This document shows positions 24,256 through 33,439 of a DNA stretch of 64,000 bases, piece after piece. The stretch lies in assembly GCF_015291645.1 (NCBI RefSeq), contig NZ_CP030055.1:744001-808000 (forward strand), given 5' to 3'. Each line of letters begins with the position of its first letter. The first letter of the stretch is position 1. Origin of the DNA: Bradyrhizobium sp. CCBAU 53340. Lineage in GTDB: Bacteria; Pseudomonadota; Alphaproteobacteria; Rhizobiales; Xanthobacteraceae. A program made the position numbers and the translations under genes. Below the pieces are notes generated by a model. The model had not been told where the DNA came from. It saw only the letters and a list, made by a program, of their open reading frames with translations, and did no database searches.

Positions 24256-25554
24256 TTAGCCCGTCTCTACCTCACCCAGCCGCTTCGCCAAGATCTTGTC
24301 GATCCTGCGGCCGTCGAGATCGAGCACCTCGATATGCCAGCCGGCAAAATCGAAGGCGTCACCGATATTGGGCAGCGCGTTGAATTGCTGCAGCACCAGA
24401 CCGGCTACCGTGTTGTAGCGGTGATGCGGCGGCAGCTCGATGCTGAGCAGATCGCCGAACTCATCGACCGGCATCCAGCCCGAGATGAGGAGAGAGTCGT
24501 CCGCGCGCCTGACATAGGCCGGCTCCGGCGGGCCTTCCTCGGAGTGGAAGGCGCCGACAATCGATTCCAGAATGTCGGCTGCCGTCACCACGCCCTCGAA
24601 GGCGCCGTACTCGTCGTGGACGAGGCCGATATGTACCGGCGCCGCCTTCAGGATCGCGAGCACGTCGCGCGCGTCCGCAGACGCCGGAATGATCGGCGTC
24701 TCGCGCACCAATGCACGCAAATCGGGAGTGCGCTCACGCATATAGGCGACAAGCAGATCCTTGGCCTGGAGCACGCCGATCGGCTTGTCGCGGTCGCCGT
24801 CGCACACGGGAAAGCGCGAATGCGGACTCTTTGCGATCAGCGTCTGGATCGCTTCCCGGTCGTCGTTGAGATCGATCTCGTCAACCTCGGTGCGCGGTGT
24901 CATCACGGCGCCGACCGGTCGGTCGCCAAGCCGCATCACGCCTGCGATCATCTCCCTCTCGCCGGGCTCGAGCACGCCCGCACTTTCGGCTTCATGGACC
25001 AGATGATGGATCTCGTCCTCCGACACCTTCTCCTCGGCCTTGCCGCCGCGGCCGAGCAGCGTGAGGATCAGCTTGCCGGAGACGTCGAGCAGAAACACCA
25101 GCGGCAGGGAGACGCGCGCCAGCACGTGCATCGCGGGCGCGACCTTGACCGCGATGCTCTCGGGATCGCGCAGCGCCACCTGCTTCGGCACCAGCTCGCC
25201 GACGATCAGCGTTGCGTAGGTGATGATGGTGACGACGATGCCGACGCCGACGATGTCGGCAATGCCCGAGGACACGCCGAGCTCGACCAGCCATTGCGTC
25301 AGCCGTTGCCCGAGCGTGGCGCCCGAAAATGCGCCCGAGAGCACGCCGACCAGTGTGATGCCGATCTGCACCGTCGAGAGGAATTTTCCGGGATCGGCGG
25401 CCAGCATCAGCGCGCGCTCCGCGCCACGCACGCCCTTGGCGGCCAGCAGCGACAGCCGGGCCGGGCGCGACGAGACCACGGCGAGCTCCGACATGGACAA
25501 AAGGCCGTTGATGACGATCAGGACGACGACGATGACGAGTTCGACGGAGAGCAT
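24256..25554 (-). CDS. HlyC/CorC-family membrane protein (DUF21-CBS-CorC_HlyC)
   Basis: 432 residues from the ATG at 25554. The N-terminal DUF21 part has about four membrane spans (LVIVVVLIVINGLLSMSELA). A CBS pair follows (VMTPRTEVDEIDLND, RFPVCDGDRDKPIGVLQAKD, VHIGLVHDEYGAFEGVVTAAD), then the C-terminal CorC_HlyC domain (YNTVAGLVLQQFNALPNIGD). Relatives are implicated in Mg2+/Co2+ efflux and membrane ion homeostasis; the hemolysin label is historical. It stands alone. Confidence 0.88.
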   Translation of the reverse strand: MLSVELVIVVVLIVINGLLSMSELAVVSSRPARLSLLAAKGVRGAERALMLAADPGKFLSTVQIGITLVGVLSGAFSGATLGQRLTQWLVELGVSSGIADIVGVGIVVTIITYATLIVGELVPKQVALRDPESIAVKVAPAMHVLARVSLPLVFLLDVSGKLILTLLGRGGKAEEKVSEDEIHHLVHEAESAGVLEPGEREMIAGVMRLGDRPVGAVMTPRTEVDEIDLNDDREAIQTLIAKSPHSRFPVCDGDRDKPIGVLQAKDLLVAYMRERTPDLRALVRETPIIPASADARDVLAILKAAPVHIGLVHDEYGAFEGVVTAADILESIVGAFHSEEGPPEPAYVRRADDSLLISGWMPVDEFGDLLSIELPPHHRYNTVAGLVLQQFNALPNIGDAFDFAGWHIEVLDLDGRRIDKILAKRLGEVETG

Positions 25555-25794
25555 TGACGTTCCGGGATAAGCGAGTATGGCCGCGGATCGCAGCACCCGC
25601 ATTGATATAGGTATTTTGCGAGGAAGTGCCGCTAATCCTGTCGCATCGCCATCGCAAGGGAACCTGGGCTCCGGCGGGAGGGACCCGCGGCGTCCTGACA
25701 CTCCGCGGAACTACGGACCGTTGCTTAACGGGCTCTTAGTGGCCGCCAGTTAGGTTTTCCGACAATTTGCAGAAGTGTAGTCGGGGACCTGAGG

Positions 25795-27870
25795 ATGCGG
25801 ATTGGGAAGCTTTTTGCGCTGTCGATGCTGACGGTGACGGTTTTCGCCGTCGTGCTTGGCGCGGAGGTGCTGATACCCCAGACGCGCATCTTCATCGACC
25901 GCTCCGACGCGATCAAGAGGGTCGATGCGTTCGGCGCCATCCTGATGGTCAGCCAGCAGGTCGCCGGCCTTCGCGCCCCCTATATTTCCCCCATCTTTCA
26001 GGAGGGAGCGGCGACGCAGGCTCAGACCGATGCTGCCACCAAGGCCTCGAAAGCGGCCGAAGCCTCGTTCGAGAGCGCAAGGCGCACCCTCATGGTGCTG
26101 GACGACGGCGCGGTGATGGCCGAAAACCTCGACCGTGCCGCACGGCGGCTGAAGGAAGTCTCCACGGCTGCAGATCGTGCGATGAGCGTTCCTCTCGCCA
26201 CGCGCGACAGCGCAGTCATCAAGGGGTTCCTGCCTGGTGTTGCCGAAGTCATCGCCAACATCGAACCGATCATGAACCGGCTGGAGGGAAAGGTCGTCAA
26301 TGGCGATTCCTCGCTTGCGGCGCTCCTGAGCCTGGCGCGAACGGCGCAGGATCTCCGCGTCTCGGCCGGAAGCCGCGCCGCTACGTTGTCGCCGGCGCTG
26401 AGCGCACGGCGTCCGCTGGTGCCGGCTGAATTTTCGCTGATGGATCGCATGCAAGGGCGTGTGGAGGCCGATCGCGAACGCATCGCGGCCGGCATCGAGC
26501 AGCTCGGTCATCCGCCGCGCATCGCCGCCGCGTTCAAGGCGGCGACGGACTCCTACTTTGGAAAAGCCGCGCTCATCGTCGACAAAGAGATGCCCGCGGC
26601 GCGCGCCGACGGCAAGTACGACGTCACGGCCGATGAGTTGGCGACCGTGATCGTGCCCGCCATCCAGATGTTCTATGGCGTGCGCGACGCCGCGCTGGCG
26701 GAAGCGTCCGAGCGCGCCTCGGCCGCGCGTGATGGTGCGCTGGCGATGCTCGCGCTCGCGGGTGTTGCCGTGCTGGCGCTGCTCGGCACGCTCGGCGGCG
26801 TGACCATGATGCTACGCCGCCGCGTTGTGACGCCGCTGGCAAGACTCGCGGACGTGATCGGCACGCTCGCCGCCGGCCAGCACGAGGTCGAGATTCCGGC
26901 AACGGGCCGTGACGACGAGATTGGCCAGGTCGCCGGCTCGCTGCAGCATTTCAAGGATTCGCTGCTCGCCCAGAAATCCGCCGATGCAGCGGCCACGATC
27001 GAGGCCGAGGCGAAGCTCAAGCGCAGCCAGCGCATGGACCAGATCGCGCGCGAATTCGAGGCCATGATCGGCGACGTCATCAATACCGTGTCGTCGGCGT
27101 CCTCGGAACTGGAGGTCTCGGCGGGGACGCTGACGAGCGCCGCCGATCAATCGGAAAAGGTCACTGCGACCGTTGCGGCCGCCTCCGAACAGGCGTCCAC
27201 CAACGTACAGACCGTCGCCGCGGCGGCGGAGGAAATGGCGTCCTCGGTCGACGAGATCAGCCGCCAGGTCCAGGACTCCGCGCGCATCGCCAACGAGGCG
27301 GTGCAGCAGGCGGGGCGGACCAACGATCATGTCGGCGAGCTCGCCAAGGCTGCCGGGCGGATCGGAGACGTCGTCGAGCTCATCAGCCAGATCGCGGGCC
27401 AGACCAATCTTCTGGCGTTGAACGCCACCATCGAGGCGGCGCGCGCCGGTGAGGCGGGCCGCGGCTTCGCCGTCGTCGCCTCCGAGGTCAAGGCGCTTGC
27501 CGAGCAGACCGCCAAGGCCACCGGCGAGATCAGCCAGCAGATTGCGGGAATCCAGTCGGCGACGGAAGAGTCCGTCGGCGCCATCAAGGCGATCGGCGAC
27601 ACCATCACCCGCATGTCCGAGATTGCCTCTGCGATCGCTTCGGCGGTCGAGGAGCAGGGTGCGGCGACGCGGGAGATTTCCCGCAACGTGCAGCAGGCGG
27701 CGCGCGGCACTCAGCAGGTTTCCGCCAGCATCGTCGACGTGCAGCACGGCGCGAGCCAGACCGGATCGGCTTCTGCCAACGTGCTGGCGTCAGCCAAATC
27801 GCTGTCCGGCGAAAGCACCCGGCTCAAGGCCGAAGTCGGCAAATTCCTGGACGCGATCCGCGCTGCATAG
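25795..27870 (+). CDS. Methyl-accepting chemotaxis protein
   Basis: 691 residues. TM1 is about 5-27, a periplasmic helical sensor about 30-305, TM2 about 308-335 ([19 protein letters not shown]), HAMP about 335-390 ([20 protein letters not shown]), and a cytoplasmic signalling domain to the end. The kinase-contact tip is intact: [20 protein letters not shown] followed by [20 protein letters not shown]. No CheR-binding pentapeptide is seen at the C-terminus (FLDAIRAA). No che genes are adjacent, so it is an orphan receptor; ligand unknown. Confidence 0.92.
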   Translation: MRIGKLFALSMLTVTVFAVVLGAEVLIPQTRIFIDRSDAIKRVDAFGAILMVSQQVAGLRAPYISPIFQEGAATQAQTDAATKASKAAEASFESARRTLMVLDDGAVMAENLDRAARRLKEVSTAADRAMSVPLATRDSAVIKGFLPGVAEVIANIEPIMNRLEGKVVNGDSSLAALLSLARTAQDLRVSAGSRAATLSPALSARRPLVPAEFSLMDRMQGRVEADRERIAAGIEQLGHPPRIAAAFKAATDSYFGKAALIVDKEMPAARADGKYDVTADELATVIVPAIQMFYGVRDAALAEASERASAARDGALAMLALAGVAVLALLGTLGGVTMMLRRRVVTPLARLADVIGTLAAGQHEVEIPATGRDDEIGQVAGSLQHFKDSLLAQKSADAAATIEAEAKLKRSQRMDQIAREFEAMIGDVINTVSSASSELEVSAGTLTSAADQSEKVTATVAAASEQASTNVQTVAAAAEEMASSVDEISRQVQDSARIANEAVQQAGRTNDHVGELAKAAGRIGDVVELISQIAGQTNLLALNATIEAARAGEAGRGFAVVASEVKALAEQTAKATGEISQQIAGIQSATEESVGAIKAIGDTITRMSEIASAIASAVEEQGAATREISRNVQQAARGTQQVSASIVDVQHGASQTGSASANVLASAKSLSGESTRLKAEVGKFLDAIRAA

Positions 27871-27880
27871 GGGACCGCGC

Positions 27881-29875
27881 TCAGAATTCGCCGTGCAGGC
27901 GCCCTGAGAAAACCGACACCGGCCCGCGATCGGCGTTGTAGGCGGGATTGACGATGAGCTGATAGTCGGCCGTGAACGTCAGCGCCTTGTTCAATGCGTA
28001 GGCGTAATAGGTCTCCAACACGCGCTCCTTCCTGTAGTTGAGCGCGCCGTCGCCGATCAGCGGACCGAGACCGCCGGCCGCAATGAAGTCGCGATGGTCC
28101 TGCGACAGGGCGTTGACGGCGCCGGCGATGCCAACGACGTCGTCTGGCCTGCCCCACTTCGTGCCCTTGACCGAGACGCCGCCGGACAGGCTGCGGTCGA
28201 TGTCGGTGAAGGCCATGATCTCGTTGCGACCGTCGTTCCAGCTCCAGCGGCCGAACACGCCGAAGTCCTCGCTGATGGCCTGTTCGAGATTGAGCGCATA
28301 GCCGTATTTGATGCGGCCAGTGCGGGTCTGGGTGATGTCGACGCCGAAGGCGGGGTTGTCCAGCGTCTCGCGATAGCTGCCGGCATAGGCGCTGTTGACG
28401 AATCCGAGCGTGCGCAGCTTGCCAGGTTGGCCGAACAGCGAATAGCGCGTCTCGAGCTCCACGACATATTCGCCGCGGCGACCGACATTCATGTCGAAAT
28501 TGCTCGAGTTGGAGACGGCGCCCATCAGGAAGTAGCCGGCGCGCAGCGCCCATTGCTTCCGGTTGAGCTCGGCGGTGGCGCCATAGTCGAGACCGAGCTT
28601 GTCGGCGGCATAGTCGAAGGCGCCCGAGGCCCAGATCGACCAGTTCATGAAATCCTTGCGCGGATCGTGCGCGTAGGAATTGCCGTCGAACACGTCGACG
28701 ACGGAGAACTTGCCGACCTGCAAGGTCAAGCGCGAGACGTCGACCTTGCTCGCGAGCTGAAGCTGGCCGCTGTCGAGCTGCTCCTGCTCGCCGCCGAAGC
28801 CGAAGGTCTGGCGCACGAACAGCCGCGAGGCGTTGAAATGCGGATAGGGGAAGCCGGACTTCTGTGCTTCGCCGTTGGGGAAACCTGCCGCGCCCGTGGT
28901 GTTGTTGAAGCCAAAACCCTGGAGCAGCTCCGGATTGAAATAGACCTCGCCGCCGTCCCAGAGACGCGCATTGAGATAGAGCGAGTTGCTCCAGGTCTCC
29001 TGCAGATCCGGCGACGTGGTGAGGCTGTTCGGCCCGGTGTAGGGCGCGTTGAAAGACGGATGTCCCTGCGGCAGGAAGGTTGACTGGCCGTGGATTTCCC
29101 AGCGGCTCGATTCGGTGTCGGTGACGTCGGACTTCGGATTGTAGGTCGGCACGCCGGGCCAATCGATCTTGCGATTGAGGCCAACCCGCAGGCTCTGGAA
29201 ATCCATCGACGACGAATACTGGCCGCCCGAAGGGAAGGTGACGTTGGCGTTCTCGAACTTGCTGTAGAGATATTCGAGCCGCGCGCTCCAGTGCGGCGCG
29301 AAGGCATATTCGACGCCGCCACCGGCAGTCCAGCCGAAGCGGGTATTCAGCACCTTCTCCTCGTTGCCGCCCGTGGGCGTCGAAAGGAAACGCTCGCCGG
29401 TAAACGCTGCGCCGCCGGTCGCATAGAGCAGCCAGTTGCCGGTGGCATAGCCGAGGCGGGCGCGCAGGCTCGCGACATAGTCCCAGCGTTCCTCCGCGCT
29501 CGACAGCACGGTCGTCGTCGATGACACGACGTGGTTGGACGGCAGATAGTTTGGAAAGGAGATGTCGCCTTCAACGCCGAGCAGAAGCCCCGAGTTGAGG
29601 CGCCAATTGTAGCCGGCCTGAACGCCGCCGGTCGCGCCGGTGAAGACGTTGTTATCGGTTGCAACCAGGGGATCGGTCAGTGTCGCCGAGGACGTGCCAC
29701 GGGTGACGCCGACATGTGCGCCGATATAGAGACCCGTCCAGTCGTAAACCGCCTTCAGTGCCGGCGCTTTCAGGGGCAGGTCGGCTGCGTCAGCGGCGCC
29801 GGGAAGAGCCAGCACGCCCGTGGCGATGACCGCCGCCGCGCGCAGCAAATGGTGTCGGTGACCTCTTAACGTCAA
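27881..29875 (-). CDS. Outer-membrane protein fusing an Omp25-like barrel to an OprB-like porin
   Basis: 664 residues. The signal peptide ends ADA-ADLPLKAP. Residues about 35-235 read as a rhizobial Omp25/RopB eight-stranded barrel (YDWTGLYIGAHVGVTRG, GVQAGYNWRLNSGLLLGVEG, ARLEYLYSKF). Residues about 245-664 read as a carbohydrate-selective OprB porin (TETWSNSLYLNARLWDGGE-like text, LQVGKFSVVDVFDGNSYAHD, WALRAGYFLMGAVSNS) ending in an outer-membrane Phe. The best in-frame start is TTG; a more internal start is possible. Upstream lies a Fur/Mur-like palindrome. Likely a solute channel; substrate unknown. Confidence 0.8.
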   Translation of the reverse strand: MTLRGHRHHLLRAAAVIATGVLALPGAADAADLPLKAPALKAVYDWTGLYIGAHVGVTRGTSSATLTDPLVATDNNVFTGATGGVQAGYNWRLNSGLLLGVEGDISFPNYLPSNHVVSSTTTVLSSAEERWDYVASLRARLGYATGNWLLYATGGAAFTGERFLSTPTGGNEEKVLNTRFGWTAGGGVEYAFAPHWSARLEYLYSKFENANVTFPSGGQYSSSMDFQSLRVGLNRKIDWPGVPTYNPKSDVTDTESSRWEIHGQSTFLPQGHPSFNAPYTGPNSLTTSPDLQETWSNSLYLNARLWDGGEVYFNPELLQGFGFNNTTGAAGFPNGEAQKSGFPYPHFNASRLFVRQTFGFGGEQEQLDSGQLQLASKVDVSRLTLQVGKFSVVDVFDGNSYAHDPRKDFMNWSIWASGAFDYAADKLGLDYGATAELNRKQWALRAGYFLMGAVSNSSNFDMNVGRRGEYVVELETRYSLFGQPGKLRTLGFVNSAYAGSYRETLDNPAFGVDITQTRTGRIKYGYALNLEQAISEDFGVFGRWSWNDGRNEIMAFTDIDRSLSGGVSVKGTKWGRPDDVVGIAGAVNALSQDHRDFIAAGGLGPLIGDGALNYRKERVLETYYAYALNKALTFTADYQLIVNPAYNADRGPVSVFSGRLHGEF

Positions 29876-30016
29876 AACTTACGCCCCCACGCGCGATATA
29901 CCCCGCCGCCCGACATCCCTGCCAATTCGCGGCGCTCCTGTCATCAGGTTCGGTTGGATCGGCCGATCCGGCGAGATGATCGCGATGAGACGCGATGTCG
30001 TCCGAAGTCCCTGCAT

Positions 30017-30062
30017 CTATTGCGAAGCTTATTGCAAGTAATTCGCAATAGCAATTAATGCG
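30017..30062. promoter_or_regulatory. Fur/Mur-like palindromic operator array upstream of the porin gene
   Basis: CTATTGCGAA (30017-30026) and TTCGCAATAG (30042-30051) form a perfect 10-base inverted repeat. Inside, TGCAAGTAATTCGCA (30033-30047) matches the alphaproteobacterial Fur/Mur pattern TGCAAAT-N-ATTTGCA at 12 of 14 defined positions. The 367-base gap 29876-30242 is otherwise empty apart from the hairpin at 30135-30166. The array is 5' of the porin gene and 3' of the small secreted gene, so the porin is the likely target. Confidence 0.45.
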
Positions 30063-30134
30063 GGGCATCGCCGAAGATGGTTCGCATCCTTGTGTGACGG
30101 GACTGCAACAAATTTCCGTCCTTCAAGAATGGAT

Positions 30135-30166
30135 GACCCCGCCCGGGGGGACAACCGGGCGGGGTC
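30135..30166 (-). terminator. Strong hairpin downstream of the small secreted protein gene
   Basis: GACCCCGCCCGG, an 8-base loop and CCGGGCGGGGTC make a perfect 12-base-pair GC stem about 75 bases after the stop of the gene at 30243-30506. No T run follows, so it may be an mRNA-stabilising end structure rather than a classical terminator. Confidence 0.45.
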
Positions 30167-30242
30167 GGGGGCACGACACGGGGTGGATGAGGCGCCCGTG
30201 TCGGACGCAGGATCCACGTGAGATCGGCCTCAGAACCTCAGA

Positions 30243-30506
30243 TCAGTAGCAAGTACGGACGTTGCCGATGAACTGGCCGTAGGCGTTGTACTGGGCGACC
30301 CAGCCGCAGCGGTGATAGCCGTAGTAATAGGGCTGGTTGCTGGCAGCGATCGCAGTGCCGACGATGGCGGCGGTGGCGATGCCGGCGCCGACACCCCAGC
30401 CCCAGCCGAGCGGCTTGGCCTGAGCGGCCGACGTCGTGGAAGCGACGCCAGCGGTGACAGTGAGGGCGGCGAGGGTGACGGCAACAATCTTGGTCTTGAT
30501 CGACAT
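30243..30506 (-). CDS. Small secreted glycine/tyrosine-rich protein
   Basis: 87 residues from the ATG at 30506, with GGATGGA just upstream. The signal peptide is about 1-30 (VAVTLAALTVTAGVASTTSA, AQA). The mature protein starts KPLGWGWGVGAGIATAAIVG, a glycine-zipper-like membrane-active stretch, then a Tyr/Cys-rich tail (YYYGYHRCGW, NVRTCY). It resembles the many short rhizobial envelope proteins of unknown role. Confidence 0.7.
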   Translation of the reverse strand: MSIKTKIVAVTLAALTVTAGVASTTSAAQAKPLGWGWGVGAGIATAAIVGTAIAASNQPYYYGYHRCGWVAQYNAYGQFIGNVRTCY

Positions 30507-30644
30507 CTGAAATTCCATCCGGGTTGAGGCGGTCCGTTGTGGTCCGCGTGCCAATTGGACGGAGGCTGGCCAAAACCGGTTCGAACGCGCTCGGAGCAGC
30601 CCCGCAGGGCGGCCTTTTCCCGAGCGATTTCAGTTGGATGCAGG

Positions 30645-31451
30645 CTAGCCAAGCGGGCCCTTGGCCAGTCTGCTCACGTCGAAGTTATCGACCTCGGTCA
30701 GCAGCTCGCAAAAGGCGCGGGCGCCCTGATCGATCAGTTGCTCGCCTTTCGCAGCGACCGCGAGCGTCGCATTGCCGACGGCGCCGCTGGCGTTGAGATC
30801 CTGCGCCTGCCAGGCAAAGGGTGCGGGGCGCTGCGTCGAGAGCCAGCGATATTGCTTTTCCATCGCGACGCTGCTCGCCGGAAAATCCGCGATCGCATCC
30901 TTGCGCACCTGCCCGGGATAGCGCGCCAGCATGATCGAGGTCTCGACCGCACCACCGTGAATGCCGTGACGCACTTCATCTGCCGGGAACAGTTTTTCCG
31001 CCGCCGACAGGCGCGACCACGACGTCGTCACCACGAACAGTTTTTGATGCGCGCGAAGATCCTGCGCCACCAGCATCATCGCCGCGCTGTTGCCGCCATG
31101 GCTGGTGATGATGACAAGCTTCTTCACGCCGCGTCGCGCGATGTCCTCACCGATGCCGGTCCAGCGCTTCAGCGCCATTTCGGTCGGCAGCGTCTGCGTG
31201 CCCGGATAGTCGATATGCTCGGTGGAAATGCCCACGGGTTCAACGGGCAGGAACGTCACCGGGGCGGCCGCGGGCAGCACCTCTCGCGTGCGTGCAAGGT
31301 AGGCCTCGGCGATCAGCACGTCGGTCTCAACAGGCAAATGCGGGCCATGCTGCTCGGTCGCGGCCAGCGGCAGCACCGCGATCCAGCGCGATAGGTCCGC
31401 GGCAGCGGCATCGGCCCAGCGGATTTCGGACCAGTCGCGGGAAGGCGTCAT
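30645..31451 (-). CDS. Creatininase-family amidohydrolase
   Basis: 268 residues from the ATG at 31451. Creatininase metal-site motifs are visible: LPLAATEQHGPHLPVETDVL (Glu, His, Asp), TSHGGNSAAM, and GGAVETSIML with the terminal metal Glu. The family hydrolyses cyclic or linear amides such as creatinine, and includes MftE and FAPy-type deformylases, using two divalent metals in the cytosol. It is divergent from an ABC importer/dehydrogenase operon and shares a long palindrome with it, suggesting a common substrate pathway. Confidence 0.82.
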   Translation of the reverse strand: MTPSRDWSEIRWADAAAADLSRWIAVLPLAATEQHGPHLPVETDVLIAEAYLARTREVLPAAAPVTFLPVEPVGISTEHIDYPGTQTLPTEMALKRWTGIGEDIARRGVKKLVIITSHGGNSAAMMLVAQDLRAHQKLFVVTTSWSRLSAAEKLFPADEVRHGIHGGAVETSIMLARYPGQVRKDAIADFPASSVAMEKQYRWLSTQRPAPFAWQAQDLNASGAVGNATLAVAAKGEQLIDQGARAFCELLTEVDNFDVSRLAKGPLG

Positions 31452-31489
31452 CGAGGTTTCTTTGCCCGAATTTGTCACGTAGTTTGGGG

Positions 31490-31530
31490 TATCAGGGGAC
31501 GCGGGCCCGGCTGGCCAGCGTCCCCTGATA
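31490..31530. promoter_or_regulatory. Long perfect inverted repeat in a divergent promoter region
   Basis: TATCAGGGGACGC (31490-31502) and GCGTCCCCTGATA (31518-31530) are exact inverted copies, 13 bases each, around a 15-base GC-rich centre. It lies midway between the creatininase start (31451) and the binding-protein start (31590). It could be a two-site operator or a leader hairpin for either gene. Confidence 0.5.
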
Positions 31531-31589
31531 TCTTGCGGTTCTATCGCGTTGTTTTCACATCGGCCAGACCAGATCGACGGAGTGCATTC

Positions 31590-32612
31590 ATGAGCCCATC
31601 CCATCTGCGGCGCGCGTTGACGGCGGGCTTGCTGGCCACTGTCGTGTCTGTTCTGCCGGCCCGCGCGGAAACCCTGGACAAGGTCACCTTCGGAACCAAC
31701 TGGGTCGCCGAGGCGGAGCATGGTGGCTTCTTCCAGGCGGTCGCCGACGGCACCTACAAAAAGTACGGCCTCGACGTCACCATCGTCCCCGGCGGTCCGA
31801 ACGAGAACAACCGGATGCTGCTGATCGCCGGCAAGATCGATTTCTTCATGGCCGCGAACACGCTGATGTCGTTCGACGCGGTCGCCAACAACGTCCCCGT
31901 GGTGACGATCGCCGCGGTCTTCCAGAAAGACCCGCAGGTGATGCTGACGCAGCCGGATGCGAAGGTCACCAAGATCGAGGATCTCAAGCCGCTGACGCTG
32001 TTCGTCTCCAAGGAGGGCATGACCAGCTATTTCCAGTGGCTGAAGTCCGAATACGGCTTCAGCGAGAAGAACGTGCGGCCCTATAATTTCAATCCGCAGC
32101 CCTTCATCGCCAACCCCAAGAGCGCGATGCAGGGCTACGTCACCTCCGAACCCTTCGCCGTCGAGAAAGCAGCCGGCTTCAAGCCCAACGTCATCCTGCT
32201 CGCCGATGCCGGCTTCAACACCTATTCGACCTTGATCGAGACCCGCCGTGAGCTGGTCGAGAAGAAGGCGGACCTGGTGCAGCGCTTCGTCGATGCCTCC
32301 ATGATCGGCTGGTACAATTACATCTACGGCGACAATTCCGCCGGTAATGCCATGATCAAGAAGCTCAATCCTGAAATGACCGACGACCTGCTCGCCTATT
32401 CCGTCGCCAAGATGAAGGAATACGGCATCGTCGATTCCGGCGACTCCTTGAAGAACGGCATCGGGGCGATGACCGATGACCGCTATACCTCCTTCTTCAA
32501 CAAGATGGTGAAGGCCGGCGTCGTGAAGGGCGATCTCGACTTCCGCAAGTCCTACACGCTGCGCTTCGTCAACAAGGGTGTCGGCGTCGAACTGCGTCCC
32601 AATAAGCCGTAA
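31590..32612 (+). CDS. ABC importer substrate-binding protein, NMT1-like
   Basis: 340 residues from the ATG at 31590 (GACGGAG upstream). The signal peptide ends near VLPARAETL. The mature domain reads VTFGTNWVAEAEHGGFFQAV, YGLDVTIVPGGPNENNRMLL, and PFIANPKSAMQGYVTSEPFA, the NMT1/THI5-like fold related to pyrimidine-precursor, riboflavin and thiamine-precursor binding proteins. It is the first gene of a five-gene run. Ligand unknown; a nitrogen heterocycle would fit the creatininase neighbour. Confidence 0.87.
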   Translation: MSPSHLRRALTAGLLATVVSVLPARAETLDKVTFGTNWVAEAEHGGFFQAVADGTYKKYGLDVTIVPGGPNENNRMLLIAGKIDFFMAANTLMSFDAVANNVPVVTIAAVFQKDPQVMLTQPDAKVTKIEDLKPLTLFVSKEGMTSYFQWLKSEYGFSEKNVRPYNFNPQPFIANPKSAMQGYVTSEPFAVEKAAGFKPNVILLADAGFNTYSTLIETRRELVEKKADLVQRFVDASMIGWYNYIYGDNSAGNAMIKKLNPEMTDDLLAYSVAKMKEYGIVDSGDSLKNGIGAMTDDRYTSFFNKMVKAGVVKGDLDFRKSYTLRFVNKGVGVELRPNKP

Positions 32613-32623
32613 CACCAGCGTTG

Positions 32624-33439
32624 ATGTCGTCAGCCAAACCTCCATCCACGGTCGAGGCCAGCCTGACGGCGCTCGCCGTCAGCCTGCGCGGCGTGACGAA
32701 GGTCTATGACAACGGCGTCGTGGCGCTCGGTCCCTTCGATCTCGCGGTGCGCAAGGGCGAGTTCATCTCGCTGCTCGGCCCCTCCGGCTGCGGCAAGTCG
32801 ACGGCATTGAGGCTGATTGCGGGGCTCGGCGCAGCGTCATCAGGCACGGTGCGGACGGCTCGTCACGAGGGCGAGGCGCAGCCGGGCCACGGGATCGGAT
32901 TCGTGTTCCAGGAGCCGACCCTGATGCCCTGGATCAGCGTGCGCGAGAACGTGCGGCTGCCGCTGAAGCTTGGCGGCATCCCGAAGAGCCAAGGGCGGGC
33001 GCGGGCCGATGCGGCGCTCGCCAGCGTCGGGCTCGCCGATTTCGCCGACGCCTTTCCGCGTGAGCTGTCCGGCGGCATGAAGATGCGGGTGTCGCTGGCG
33101 CGCGCGCTGGTCACCGATCCCGATATCCTGCTGATGGATGAGCCGTTCGCCGCGCTCGACGAGATCACGCGCTTTCGTCTCAACAATGATCTGCTCGCGT
33201 TGTGGCGCAGCCTCGGCAAGACCGTCATCTTCGTCACCCATTCGGTGTTCGAATCCGTCTATCTGTCGCAGCGCGTCGTGGTCATGACGGCTCGACCCGG
33301 CCGCATCCAGGCCGACATCCGGATCGAGACCGTGGAGCCGCGCGGCGAGGAGTTTCGCACCTCGGCGGCCTATTCCGATTATTGCCGGCGCGTGTCGGCC
33401 GCACTGGCGCCGTCTTACTCAGGTCAGTCGACGCTATGA
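32624..33439 (+). CDS. ABC importer ATP-binding subunit
   Basis: 271 residues. Walker A LLGPSGCGKSTALRLIAGLG, Q-loop FVFQEPTLMPW, signature LSGGMKMRVSLARAL, Walker B ILLMDEPFAALD and H-loop FVTHSVFES are intact. It belongs to the SsuB/TauB/ThiZ group. The stop overlaps the permease start by four bases (ATGA). Confidence 0.9.
   Translation: MSSAKPPSTVEASLTALAVSLRGVTKVYDNGVVALGPFDLAVRKGEFISLLGPSGCGKSTALRLIAGLGAASSGTVRTARHEGEAQPGHGIGFVFQEPTLMPWISVRENVRLPLKLGGIPKSQGRARADAALASVGLADFADAFPRELSGGMKMRVSLARALVTDPDILLMDEPFAALDEITRFRLNNDLLALWRSLGKTVIFVTHSVFESVYLSQRVVVMTARPGRIQADIRIETVEPRGEEFRTSAAYSDYCRRVSAALAPSYSGQSTL

Noticed and set aside
30645..32645. A 666-codon open frame on the minus strand, running from the creatininase gene through the whole binding-protein gene opposite to it.
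   Set aside because: Only the part up to 31451 shows creatininase motifs. The rest is antisense to a clear ABC binding protein and open only because of GC-rich third positions.
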